NCBI RefSeq assembly: GCF_019649055.1
Contig: NW_026570228.1
Span: 310,001-374,000, forward strand
DNA: 64,000 bases
Direction: 5' to 3'
Source of the DNA: Paramacrobiotus metropolitanus
Taxonomy: Eukaryota > Tardigrada > Eutardigrada > Parachela > Macrobiotidae
This document shows, piece after piece, positions 50,910 to 62,700 of this stretch. A model generated the notes under the pieces. That model was not told the origin of the DNA and made no database searches. It saw nothing but the letters and a program-made list of their open reading frames with translations. The position numbers were made by a program, and so were the translations under genes. The stretch's first letter is position 1, and every line of letters begins with the position of its first letter.

Positions 50910-53836
50910 ATGATGACCTTTGCAGTTTGTCTCATCCTGTCGGCCCTCGGTGGCACGTTGGCGGCCAGCTTAGTGAAGCTGCCGCTGTCCCCTTCGGAGA
51001 TGTGTGACAAGAACACCACCATGACCGGGAAGACCTGCTCACCGGATGTCTGCACCGTGGCCAACTGCTCCATCATTCCCGACGCCATCTGTGTCGCCGA
51101 CAAGTGCGGATGCCGGGCACGTTTCTTCCACTTCACGGCCAAGGAGAATGTCTTCGCTGAAGTGACGCATCTCTGCAAGGCAGCTCATGAAATCAAAGGT
51201 ACGCCACAAGCTTGTTTAATGCCATTTCTATTTCTAAATTATTTCGTAAATTTAATTTCATTTAATGTTACTGAATTTAGGGCACAGCAGAATTTTTTGG
51301 AATGCTAGTCATAACTGTCTTCTCAATATAAATGTGTGAAGAACTTAATTTTTATTTGTAAAATAAAAAAAATAATCGCTTCCCACTGCAAACAATAAAA
51401 TAAAATAAATAGAATTTTAGAAGATTTTCGAACAGATTTAATGAAGTTTCAAAATAAGCATTTTGGAAATTAAATACTGTGGTGGAGAATTGCATTGCTA
51501 TTTTTGCCGTATTAGTGGCCGGCCACTTCATGATGAAGGTCATCGCTAACGACGAGACCGCTGTCAACACCGTGGCCAAGAACCCGGAAGTGCTGTTGAA
51601 GGTCTTCAAGGGCCTGAACATCCTGACCGCCGATGTACTGCGTGTCATCGCCGCCTTCTTGAAGAATGAAATCAAGGAGCATCCGACGGAAGCCACCCTC
51701 CAACGCTACCAGACCGCCATCGAACAGCTGAAGGCGCTGGAGAAACATAAAGACAAGAAAATCAGCAATGACGGTAACACAGATGAAGAAATTGTTTTTT
51801 ATTCCCTTAATTAGAAATTTGCCATCTTTATTTATTATCTATTGCTTTTATCTACAGATAATTATGATTTAATACTCATTTTACTATGGCTATCCCATTA
51901 ATGAAGTTTTTAATGTTGAAAAAAATTAATGTTTATGAATAAAAAAACCAGTGTTTATAAATTAAAAAAAAACTTAATTCCAGGTTGCAGTTGGATATAA
52001 GATGCTTAAGTTCATCTAATATAAACTGAAAAAACTGGATTCTCCACTGGATTTATTTTTTATGTTGTATTCTTAATTATTTTACGTGAGGCATGCATAA
52101 CGGTTTTCTTTTCACTGTAGAAATCTCGGAAGATGCGGAAGTGAGCGATGAAGGTAAATACAAAAGCATTATCATGATTTTCCTTTCTCTTCATTTTCCC
52201 TTGCTTTTGTTTGCCGGTTTTACGGGTTTATAATTTTTTTAACAGTTTTGGAGGAACGCCACGGTAAAATCAAGGAGTGGATCAATAAGTTCGACCAGGG
52301 TAACACCAACGAGAAGCCTATCACCGACACCGCAAAGGCCGTTTCCAGTGGGAGCAACGATGAATCCAGTGGGAGCAACGATGAATCCGATGATGGTAAG
52401 ACACTTGTGATCTTCTAGAAGCTTTTTTCCGGCTGGCCTTTCGATAATTCAATTATGTAATTTAAACTTTATCGTTGAACTTGAGTTATATACCGATTAA
52501 CTGCCGCTGATTCTCTGTTTGCTTAACTGGCTCTTTTCAGAATTAATGGAGCGTGCTAAGGGCAAGCCACAGCCGGCACCCGCTCAGAAGACCAGCAAAA
52601 CCGACAAAGTCAACGCCGCCGCTAATGTCGCCCAGACCGCTGCCGACATCCATGAGAAGGTTAAGGGCCAGCAGGATCACACCGTGTTCGTCGATGACGG
52701 TGAGTGTCGTTCATCGAAACTGTAAAAAGACAATCCGTGTAAAATTATTTTATTATTAGCAAAATTATTATGTAATTATTTTATTATAAAAACAATGGGA
52801 GCAGCATTAGTTCTGATGCGTACTCTCATTTTTTATACTTACAATAAATCGTGTATTCAGCGCTTCTTTGAGGTTTTTGGTAAACGGAGTCTACAATTAA
52901 TTTTTTAACAGCTAAGTCAATTTTAACCATCGTTAGTTTCTTCAGTTCCATGCATTGTTGTATAGTTGACCAGGCAGTTAAATTTTCTTTAGAAATGGTC
53001 GAGCGTATCAATTTGAAAAACATTGTGAAGGGTGTTGGCACTGTTGCGGATCTTGTTGGATCGTTTCTTGATGAAGGTACCTTCATTCATGCTATTAATT
53101 TTTGCAAAAAAGCACGTTTAGTTTGCTTTTTAGCTAATATTGTTATTTTAATTCGTTTGACTTTCTGCAGAGCCAGTGATGTTGATGGATGAACAGACCG
53201 GCGCGGCGATCAGTGTTCCCTTCAGCGCTTTGGACTTTGGCGCCGACTATGAAGGTACTAGTAATTTACTGGAGAATCTCTTTGAGCATATTGCCCAGCA
53301 TTTTTGTCAGCTGTATAAATTAATTTTGTCTGGTTGGTAGATATGAGCGAGCGAAAGGTTGATTGGAAGAAAGTCGTGGGCGGAGTCGGTCAGGCTGCTC
53401 AAGTTATCGGCCAGTTCCTTGACGAAGGTAGACCATCTTGACTTTTTCGTTGGCATTTCACCGTTTTACATGTCGTTGGTACTCATGCAGATGTCTTGTT
53501 CGTTATCCGCGATGGATCCCGTACCGGCGCTATGGGTCTGGATCTCTTCAATAAAATCTGGCGTCCTACGACCACTGACACCGATAGTGGCACGATGCAG
53601 GACGAAGGAACTGGCTTTGACAATGGTATGCTTTTACTGAATGAATTTAATATGCCAGTTTTTATATAATTTGAGAACCCGTTTCAAATAAATATTAATT
53701 GAGTCTTTTTTTAATCAAAGTTAATCTAATTCGAATGTGTTACCGGTTCGCTTTTCCTAATAGTCTTATTTTCTTTGTAGATGAATACATGATGGATTTG
53801 GAGATTGCTGACGGAGTCGCGAACTTGTCCTTGTAA
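50910..53836 (+). CDS. Secreted modular protein, ten exons, all introns phase 1
   Basis: Exons: 50910-51198, 51516-51773, 52121-52153, 52246-52395, 52541-52699, 52993-53076, 53171-53254, 53341-53427, 53491-53625 and 53781-53836; 444 residues. Every junction is phase 1 (exons end in G|GT, next exon supplies two bases), which fixes the model. Residues 1-18 are a signal peptide. A Cys-rich domain follows (CSPDVCTVANC..PDAICVADKCGCRARFF), like a C-x4-C-x(n)-P-x-A-x-C-x4-CG-x-C extracellular motif. Exon 2 is helical and charged. Exons 3-8 are short acidic modules each ending DEG or DDG; exons 6 and 8 repeat (KNIVKGVGTVADLVGSFLDE / KKVVGGVGQAAQVIGQFLDE). Exon 4 has an internal SSGSNDE duplication. 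Overall family not recognised. AATAAA at 53994-53999. Confidence 0.78.
52350..52391 (+). repeat. 21-bp tandem duplication inside exon 4
   Basis: The 21-mer starting TCCAGTGGGAGCAACG occurs twice in tandem, adding seven residues (SSGSNDE) to the modular secreted protein without shifting frame. Confidence 0.85.
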
Positions 53837-55301
53837 AGTGTAGCTTAAAATGTTTACGGCGAAATTGGCGCTGGCGCCTGTTAGTTTGTTTTGGAAACGT
53901 GAAATTGGACTTACGATGTACAGAAAAGTTTTTAATCATTTGTGCGAGGATGATGATTGCTTGATATTTGCGCGTTGTTCTAGTTAATACTGAAATAAAA
54001 TCTTGATATTGTAAACGAAAGTTTTACGGCAACGTGGGAATAAGTTACTTTTTTATCGGCACGGAAACCGATGACAAACTGAGCACTGACAATCACTTTA
54101 ATATTCCGTTGAATAAAATCTTAGCGTAGTTAAAACCAGTAACACTGGTTGACATTTAATATTCTGCATATCGGCACTATTGCCTGTCCGTCGAACAGTA
54201 CAACGCACTTCAAAATTTTTGCTTATGCTTGTGGGAACCACTCCCACCGAGGACCTTAGTTTGGCTCTTGTGCCTCAATTCGGCATACAGTAAGACACCG
54301 GCGAATATCCCGCCAGCCGCTAGTACAGAGGAATATTACAGTATGCTTCACTGTGGAATCCGTTAATGCAGTCCTAATGGTGCGATATATGTTGCATAAG
54401 CACGTGCACTTACACCCACGTAAAATTCTCGTGAGACCGGCAGTGCGTCCAGTGCAAACATGTTCACCCAAACAGCGCTTATCCCATCCAGCAGGATTTC
54501 TACTTCCGCTGAGTGTTTTCCGGCAGAAGGATTTAATTTCACGTAAAGTGTGTTCATCTACAGATAAAATTATACCGGTGAGGAGAAATGTAGCCCATTG
54601 AATTTATTAACCGTAGTGAACTGCGTCTAATAAATTAATATGCTAACTGATTACGCTAATGATGCTAATCTACAAGTGCTTTCACTGCAAATAACTCGCA
54701 TGGTTTCGAAAGCGTGATGGTTGCTAGGCAGTAATACGTAGTACGTACTACATACTAATCACACTGCACAGAATTAAAAGTGCTGAAGATCGAATGTGCG
54801 CATTATTCGGCGGATGATTGAAGCAGTCAGTTCGAATTTGTTAACGCTTCTAATAACTGTCCAAGCTAATCCAGCCACAAGCAAACTTTTTGTGGACGAA
54901 GAATCAAGTAAAACGGCTACTCTTCTGTAGGCGTAGTTCGGGGATTATTCACAAGTCACATCGTTACTGTTTACACTTTGTGTGCTGTGAGCCTGTGGAC
55001 AATAATCAATCCAAGGTAATTGTCTGGTGGCGATAGATTTTTGATTTTGCGGTACTAAAAGGATGTAGTTCAGTATTTAGCGGTTGATGGGAAACAACGT
55101 CTCTTTGCTAGTCTTTAGGAAGGTCAGTTGGCATATTCCTGGTCTCTTAACGATCGTATTCACGTATCCTTTCTGTACCACTACCTCCTGTTGAGCAACT
55201 GTGTTCTGTATCTCAACGTTTCTTGATTCTTCCTTCATAACAAACACTGCTTGCTTGAAGTCCCGTGATCGGGAGGCACTCCTTGCTTTGCAGTGGCACA
55301 C
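53837..55301. other. Intergenic region with poly(A) signal
   Basis: AATAAA at 53994-53999 fits the secreted modular gene. No gene was supported in the rest; the ORFs near 54353-54601 and 55077-55301 lack any domain. Confidence 0.45.
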
Positions 55302-58300
55302 ATGGACATGTCCTCCACACCCTCATGGAGCACCGATCTGGAGGATTTTATCGGGCTGCCTCTCCACCACCACGACCTCCCGACATCCGTCGCTCCCGCC
55401 TATCCTCATGCGCACGACCTGTACAGCGATCTCGACACCACCGTCCCCAACCCCCTGGATTTCTCCTTCGACCTGACCGACCCGCTGCTGATGGACATGG
55501 AAGACGGGGAATTAGCTCCTGACGTCGAAGCCGAAGAAGGCGACGACCTGGACATGGCCATGGAGAACCTGCAGGATCTGCAGGATGGCGAGCAGCCGGT
55601 TCCCGAAGAAGAGCCGGAGACGGTTACACGGGTGCGGTTGGTGGAGAAGCGCCAGGCTCGGCCGCAGCTGCTGCCGGATGGTTGGAAGCGGATGTGGCAT
55701 GAAAGCGGGCTGCCGGTGTACTATCACGCCGTGTCGGGGTGTGCGTTCTCGCGCGGCCCTACGAGGTAGAGTGCGAGCGGGCGGTCCGGTACCGAAAGAT
55801 CCCGGTGGGGGCCGTGCCGTGTTTGGAGTATCAACGCGCGCGGGAGGAGGACGCCAAAAACGCCGATGCGGTGAGTATTTGCAGTCTTGTGAACCATTTA
55901 GATTTAGATACAACCAAGTACTTACTATAGTGTGAGGAGGACTGGTAACCTACCGTTTGACGTCATCACTCTCGCATACACGGGAGGGCGGCTGCCATGG
56001 TGACAGATGCGGGTTTTTTACGGTTTTTGTCAGTTTTCTCAGCATATTTCTTTTCTCTTATATTTCTAGCCCCTCATGTTTGGGTTTCTAAATTCAATAT
56101 GATCTGTTAAAAATATCAGAAAGCTTTGGAGGAGAAAGGAACTGAGAATATCTTTAAAAAGGGACAATAAAATCTGTGGGCCTATGGTAAGCAATAGCAC
56201 ACCAGTGCATTCTGTATGCGACAGTGATGACGTAGTCGACCGTTGCAGAGTCGCTTCCCAGTCCTCTACCTATAGTAAGTTCTTGATACAACCTAACATG
56301 CTACACGAACTTGATTTAGCTCATATAATTAATTTTGTAATTTGGTGGATTTTAATTTAATTTGACAAAGTGCAGTGTGACCTGAAATTATAGAATAAAT
56401 CAGAATTTATTTTGTTGCAGCAGTTAGCATACTTAAAATAATTACGAAATATAAACAAACTGAATGGGTAACGATGAATTGGGGGATCGCTTAACTTTTA
56501 CCATTACGGTAATGCATTATTATAAAAAAGTATAATCGGTTGCTGGTAATGTTGTTTTATTAGATATTATTGTTGGTTTTGCAGTAATTACAACAAACGT
56601 TTTGTTAACATTTTACTTTCTGTTTTTTTCAAATGCTTTTTGGAAGTTTTTTCCCGTTTTACTTGCTCCAGATCTTGTCAGTTTTACCTTTGACAACCTG
56701 GTGCGCTACGTCTTTGGATTTAAAATCGTATACTTACTGATTCTATTTTGTAGTGATAATTTTGTGGATTAATTAAGTGTTGTCGATGGTACTGTTAACA
56801 TTAGCAATCGTTATATTTTTTGCCGTTAACTGCAGCAAGTTCCCGGAAACGAACATGTAGTCACCGAAGTGGTCTCCGGGACCGACTACCTCAAGACCGC
56901 CCTGCTGACCAACGAAGAAGTGCGCGAATACTGCGCGAAACGCTACACCTTCGCCACCACCCAGATACCCACCCTCCGCGCCCAACAAGCCAGCCGTAAA
57001 GTAGCAGCGCTGGCCAAGCACCTCCACACCGATACCGAAGCCCATCCGGTCATTAAGGGCGCCCAGGTACCAAAATTTAATACAAATTTATAATCCTCAA
57101 TATGTTGTTAAATATTAGTATTATTTTGTATGTGTTATATTATTTTATTTAATATTACTGATTTATGATGAACAGTACGTCACCGTGCACTGTCCGGACC
57201 ATCCCGAAGGAAAGGTCACCATCAACATCGCTAACAAGACCCAGCTGCAGCTACTCCACGAGTTCACGAGGCGGGCGCGCAACTGCTTCCCGGAGTACGT
57301 ATTCCGGGAGGTAATGAGTACCGGGGAATGCCACGAGGTTACCGTCATGCTGCAGGGCAAGGCGGCCGGGTTTGGGACGGGGGTTAGCAAGAAGGCGGCC
57401 AAGCATAAGGCGGCGGAGATGGTCCTGCAGCAGCTGGCACCGGAGCTGTTCCGGCTGGCGCAGGGCACCCAGAGTAAGACGATGCAGATGCGGATGGAGG
57501 AGGAGGTGGAGCTGTTTAAGAGTGTGCCGATTACGGATACGCGCATCGGGAGGATGGCGCACGAAGCCGGGGCTACATCGCCGTTCCTGGCCCTGACGCG
57601 GGCGTTGACACATCACCGAATGAAAAACGCGCAAGCTGGTAAGAAAAATATAGGACAAAATAAGGAGTTTTTATTCATCTTAATTAGGCTTCTATCTAAC
57701 TGAGGTGAGTTGTTACAACGGCAGAATAACGTTTGCTGCAGCCCAGCAGAGGTAACCTTCCGAAAAATATGAAAAACAAATTGCTCAAAAATTTTCGAAA
57801 TAGATGCCCGATTTAGAAATTGAATAAATTCAAAAGCAACAGTTTATTAGGATACTATGAGATAATTAATTTTAAAAGTCGGATTGTAGAAAGGCTGGTT
57901 CAGATTTTTTCAAGAGTACCGTACTGTTCAAGAATTTATATCGGTACCTGTTTAGCCGGCGCATGTACTAGACGTATGCATGAATTTTTTGCTTGCTGAC
58001 GTTTAATATAGATAAAAATACCGTATGTACTCTTATCTGCGATATACATATTATACGAGTATTACACACGATTTACGAGATATTTGGCTGAAAAACAGGG
58101 AACGCTCAGCCGGTACAGACCTGCCGGCAGGTGAGCCCCACCGAGAACGAGTACACCATGACGGCGGCCCAGTACGTCTCAGCCATCCGCCACACCCACC
58201 CCATCGACGCGAAGATGCTCAACGCGCAGAAGATCCTTAGTTGCATGCATCCCCAGTTCCAGTACTACGGGGAATTCCTGCAGCACTACGGCGCCAGTTT

Positions 58301-58469
58301 CGTCAAAGAGCACGAGGATCGCCAGCAGCAGCGCCACACCAGTATCATCGAACTGGACATCCCGCGGGCGGACGGTCAGCCCAACTGGGACGTGCTCAAC
58401 CGCCTCAAGGAGGAGATGCGCAAGGTCCTGCCTAATGTGGCCGGCGTCACGGCAGTGCGGTACGATTAG
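55302..58469 (+). CDS. DGCR8: DGCR8/Pasha, Microprocessor subunit
   Basis: Partner of Drosha; binds primary microRNA hairpins in the nucleus. Exons 55302-55870, 56836-57066, 57176-57638 and 58099-58469, phases 0,0,1. Exon 1: acidic N-terminus, then a WW-type segment (LPDGWKRMWHESGLPVYYH) and, in another frame, RPYEV and VPCLEY, whose Pro-Cys matches the heme-ligating Cys of DGCR8. The two frames are offset by an apparent extra CG near 55750. Exon 2: Rhed region (YCAKRYTF). Exon 3: dsRBD1 with GVSKKAAKHKAA and the start of dsRBD2. Exon 4: rest of dsRBD2 (NAQKIL..MHP) and the Drosha-binding tail (SIIELDIP..LNRLKEEMRKV). The domain set and order are complete. An additional 5' noncoding or coding exon cannot be excluded. 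Confidence 0.9.
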
Positions 58470-59707
58470 AACACGGCGTGCATATATTTGCAGCATTGGT
58501 AATGCACTGGCTAATCCCGTGGACTTCGGTTTAATTCGATTTAATGTTGCTGATGAGATTTATCATTAAATTTTGCTTCCGCTAAGATTGCGTATTTTTT
58601 AATTGTGTTTCTACTCGTACATTTTCTGTGTGCTGTATACCGGTCATTGTGCTGCTTTGCTCGCTACCGCCTCATTTCTACCGGTTTTCTTGAGTTTTTC
58701 CACCTTGTACCATTGACATTAGTTCGAACATGATTATTTGTTATTCTTTGTCACAATATGTAATTACTGCAAACACAACTTAGACAGCCCGTGATACACT
58801 TATATAAATTCTGGCACTGATATACACTGTAATTAGTAGAATGGGGGCAAAACCGGCAAATTAAGTGCGGCGTAACTCCAATTTAAATCAGTTATTTCTT
58901 CCCATAGCGGCATAGCAAATCATTGGACTTGGATTTAAGGGCCGCATAAATCAAAAAACGAACAACCTGTTCGCCGAAATACAGTAAACACAAATAAACA
59001 CAAAGTAGTTCTGCACTCGCAGCCGGATGCTGACATTACCCGATTAAACCTGCAACATTCCACGCACTCCATAAATTAAGTTTAACAAGAATTATTGGAA
59101 GAGTTTAAAAATAGTATTATCAACATTTTATACAGACTATATTTGTATGTTTATAAATGCTCGTAATTCCTTGAATAAGTTCAGTGTAACTTCTGCATAC
59201 CGTTTAACATTTTTTTCTTGTGCAAAATCTCGTAAAAATACACCCTGTAAGGAGAGGGTGGGATAATGCTGGATTTGTAAGTGCCGGAAGGCCGAATGGT
59301 GATCCGCGAGGTTAAACGCCAGCTGTGGGGTAGCGCGCAATTCCGCTGCCGTTTATTGCAATTTGATGCCCTCGTTGTGATCTGTGGCAGTTGTCCCCTA
59401 CCAAAAAAAAGAAAATCGGTAAAAGAGATTTTACAAACAGCGCAAAATTTTACAGCTGTTTGGCTTAATGGAGTTCTTGCAAGCGGGTTACAAAAAGCAG
59501 TGACGTTCAATGCTTACGCGCTAACCAAATACCGAACCACTGCAGAAAAGCACAAGCGATTGGTTACTGAAACCATTCGATTTATACCTGGTCTAGTAGC
59601 GTTTTGTATCAGCCCTTTTCATGATCCGTCAATCTGAATTTTCCAAAACTGCTTTTCTCGTTAAACGCGTCTTCCGCTGACCACTGCAGGTTGATCGACC
59701 TTTCGTC
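58470..59707. other. Intergenic region, nothing recognised
   Basis: The ORF at 59281-59637 begins with GTG and has no recognisable domain; left out. Confidence 0.45.
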
Positions 59708-62700
59708 ATGTCCATTGGAAATTTCTCTAATGATGCAACGGATGTTGATCTCTCGACAGGAAACATCTCGGATGACAATACAACAGTCACGTACCTGTAT
59801 AGCGAGAATGACTGGCTATGGAAAATGCATTTCAGTGCAGTCAGCAGCTGTTTGGGATTGCTTATGAATATCTTGTTGATTACCGTGTTTGTACGGCTTC
59901 AACAATTCCACACACCTTATTACTTTGGACTTCTAACACTGAGTGCGGTCAACGCCGCATTCTGTCTTATTGGGTTCGTCAGCAGTTATTGTTACCCCAT
60001 CAATAAGAAGTACAATGTACGACAAAAAGAGGTTGAACCGATTAGTCGGTCCGCGGTTCAAAATAACCTCGCAACGACACGCCACCACTAAAACTTGGAC
60101 GCTTACTCACTACTTTCAGCGCTCGCGCTCCGTGAATATCAAAGTGCAGCTATACTAGTTGCATATCAAAAGGTGTAGAGAAAAATTTTGAAATTTTTGA
60201 TACTAAACCTGTGGCTGTTTATGGCGAACAGCACAAATTCCAGCCATTTTGCTTTCTCTTAAGCACAGCATAGGATCTGTGCGGCGTGTGCGCATAACCG
60301 TTTGGCTTGCAATCAATGCCGAAGTCTATGGGAAAGCAAAATTGCTAGAATTTGTGCTGTTCGCCATAAACAGCCACAGGTTTAGTATCAAAAAGTTTAA
60401 AATTTTTCTCTACACCTTTTGATATGCAACTAGTATAGCTGCACTTTGATATTCACGGAGCGCTAGCGTCTGAAAGTAGTGAGTAAGCGTCCAAGTTTTA
60501 GTGGTGGCGTGTCGTTGCGAGGTTATTTTGAACCGCGGACCGACTGATCGGTTCAACCTCTTTTTGTCGTACATTGTATATGAATCATAGTAATATCGGT
60601 ACATTGATTTAGACGTTTACTCATATGGGAAACGTATGGATCACAATCACCCTTAAATCAGTGTTTTTTTGTCCTGAAAAAGACAAAATTTGTCCTGGAG
60701 TTATTTTGTCGTAACCCGGCAAAAATACCTTGGTAAAAATACTGCTTTTTTTCTCTACAGACCCTTTGCGTCTGTCTCCTAAATTTTTGTACTTTGTAGT
60801 GCAGTACTGATTAGTCATTTGAAGACCCTTTTGTGTACGTTGCCATTTTTCGTATTCAATCAGCAGGAATTTATTGACGCTTTAGATTCAGGAGTAGTTG
60901 TTGGGCATGAGTGTATGCAAAAGTTTTCAACTGATAGAAATTATACCGGCAAACATGTCAGTAATCCAACTTTGCATATCTTTTCTGGAAAATGTATTTT
61001 TCCTCCTCGGTGGACAACTGCCAGTTTCTGTATATCACCAAACCATCCACACCAACCTCGCTTGATAGCACTGAGCGTCCAGTTCGATTGTCATGCAGTC
61101 AGAGAATACCGGTACACTGTGCGCAGTTTTTAGTACAACGATTCGCAATTATCGCTACTTCCCAAAACAAAGAAATAGGTATTAATTTGTAATAAGATAC
61201 GGCTGCACTGGCCAGACGATGTAAATCATTTTTTGTCTGAAAGAGTCAAGGATAGACTTGGATGCTGTCAGTTTATACACATACATCCCAATAAATACCA
61301 TCAGTTAAATTACTTGCCGCCTGTTGGATAAATAGTAGCATTGGAAAACACAGGAAAATCAAGAATTTCAGTGTTGGTGCAGCGCGGTACGAAGATTGCG
61401 CTCGACTGAAACATCAAGTTTTGTCGAGCGCATTCACTAACAAGTTAAGTGCTGCACCCGCAATGGAACTGCATGGTACACGCAGCCGTTGGGATGCACT
61501 CTGTGCGAAATCCTGATAAGAGACTTTTTTTGACATCAGTGATGTACGCGTACGTGCCCCTTTTGCTATGTGTTTTCAGCTATGAACCGTTGAATGTCTT
61601 CTGTTGATTGACCATAACGATTAATGATTAGGTACTTTCAGTTCTGACTGCCTTATGATAATGCAGCCCAACGGACTGTGCGTCATGGTCCTATGTGTCA
61701 TTCACAGATAACGCAAGCGTTGTGCATTGGTTTCTTGCAACAGTCAACACATGCCCACTTTAAGGCAACATTGCCAAACGGAAAATCTAGTCTCGACTAG
61801 ATTTTCCGTTGGCCATCGTTGACTTATCCATGCATTGTGCGTGTTACGCGTTACACGGTGTACACGAGTGCAGTGCAACTGCAATGCATTGCACGTTAAT
61901 GCTGTTAATACTGTGTTATTGACTCTGTGTAATAACAAATTCAGATTTAACATAATTACAACGCAGAGAGATATATGCTACCATTAATTTATTGACTTTG
62001 AGATGGCATTCATTACTAATTAGGTGGTAATTTCGCGCAATAATTATTAATTAAGCAATATTAAAGCTAACTCGATAGTCATTCAAGACGGCAGTAATTA
62101 GCTTTACCGATGTATTGAAGATAACTGGATATACAGTAACATTTTCGAGCTCTTTTTTGCATGTGCGATGTGAAGATGCATAAAGTACATGTACTCGGTT
62201 GTTTATCAACAGACTGACTTAGCGTAAGTTCGGTCATTCACTTATCGCGGCAGTGACAGTTGGTATGTTATCGCATTATTGGGTAGTTTTTTCCGCGTCA
62301 TTTGTTGTTACTCACTGCCACTTGGCTTTTTGTAAGTCTGACTTGCGGTAAGCTAACAGAAATGAATCTCTATAATATACAGGTAGAAACACGCCAAATA
62401 CTAGCGCGGTGTTCATTTATCTTTATGTATAATATGGACAATGTATATAATGTTATATCATAGAGAGGTTTATTGTATAGATGAATATAGATGAATTTAG
62501 CTTTACCACCGGCAAACTATCAGATAATCAGGCGTTTGTGTTAGATTGATTGTGCTAGTCTGAAATACTGCATACAAAAGCGGACCGTTTCAATGGGTGC
62601 ATAATTCTAAGAAGTAGTACAATATTCAGTAACTAACGTTATCGATTAACATTTCGTGGCGCTAATGAAACATTTCGTCTGCCGGCTGTCGCACTTACAG

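Noticed and set aside
59281-59637. 118-codon ORF before the last GPCR
   Set aside because: GTG start, no domain, no splice context.
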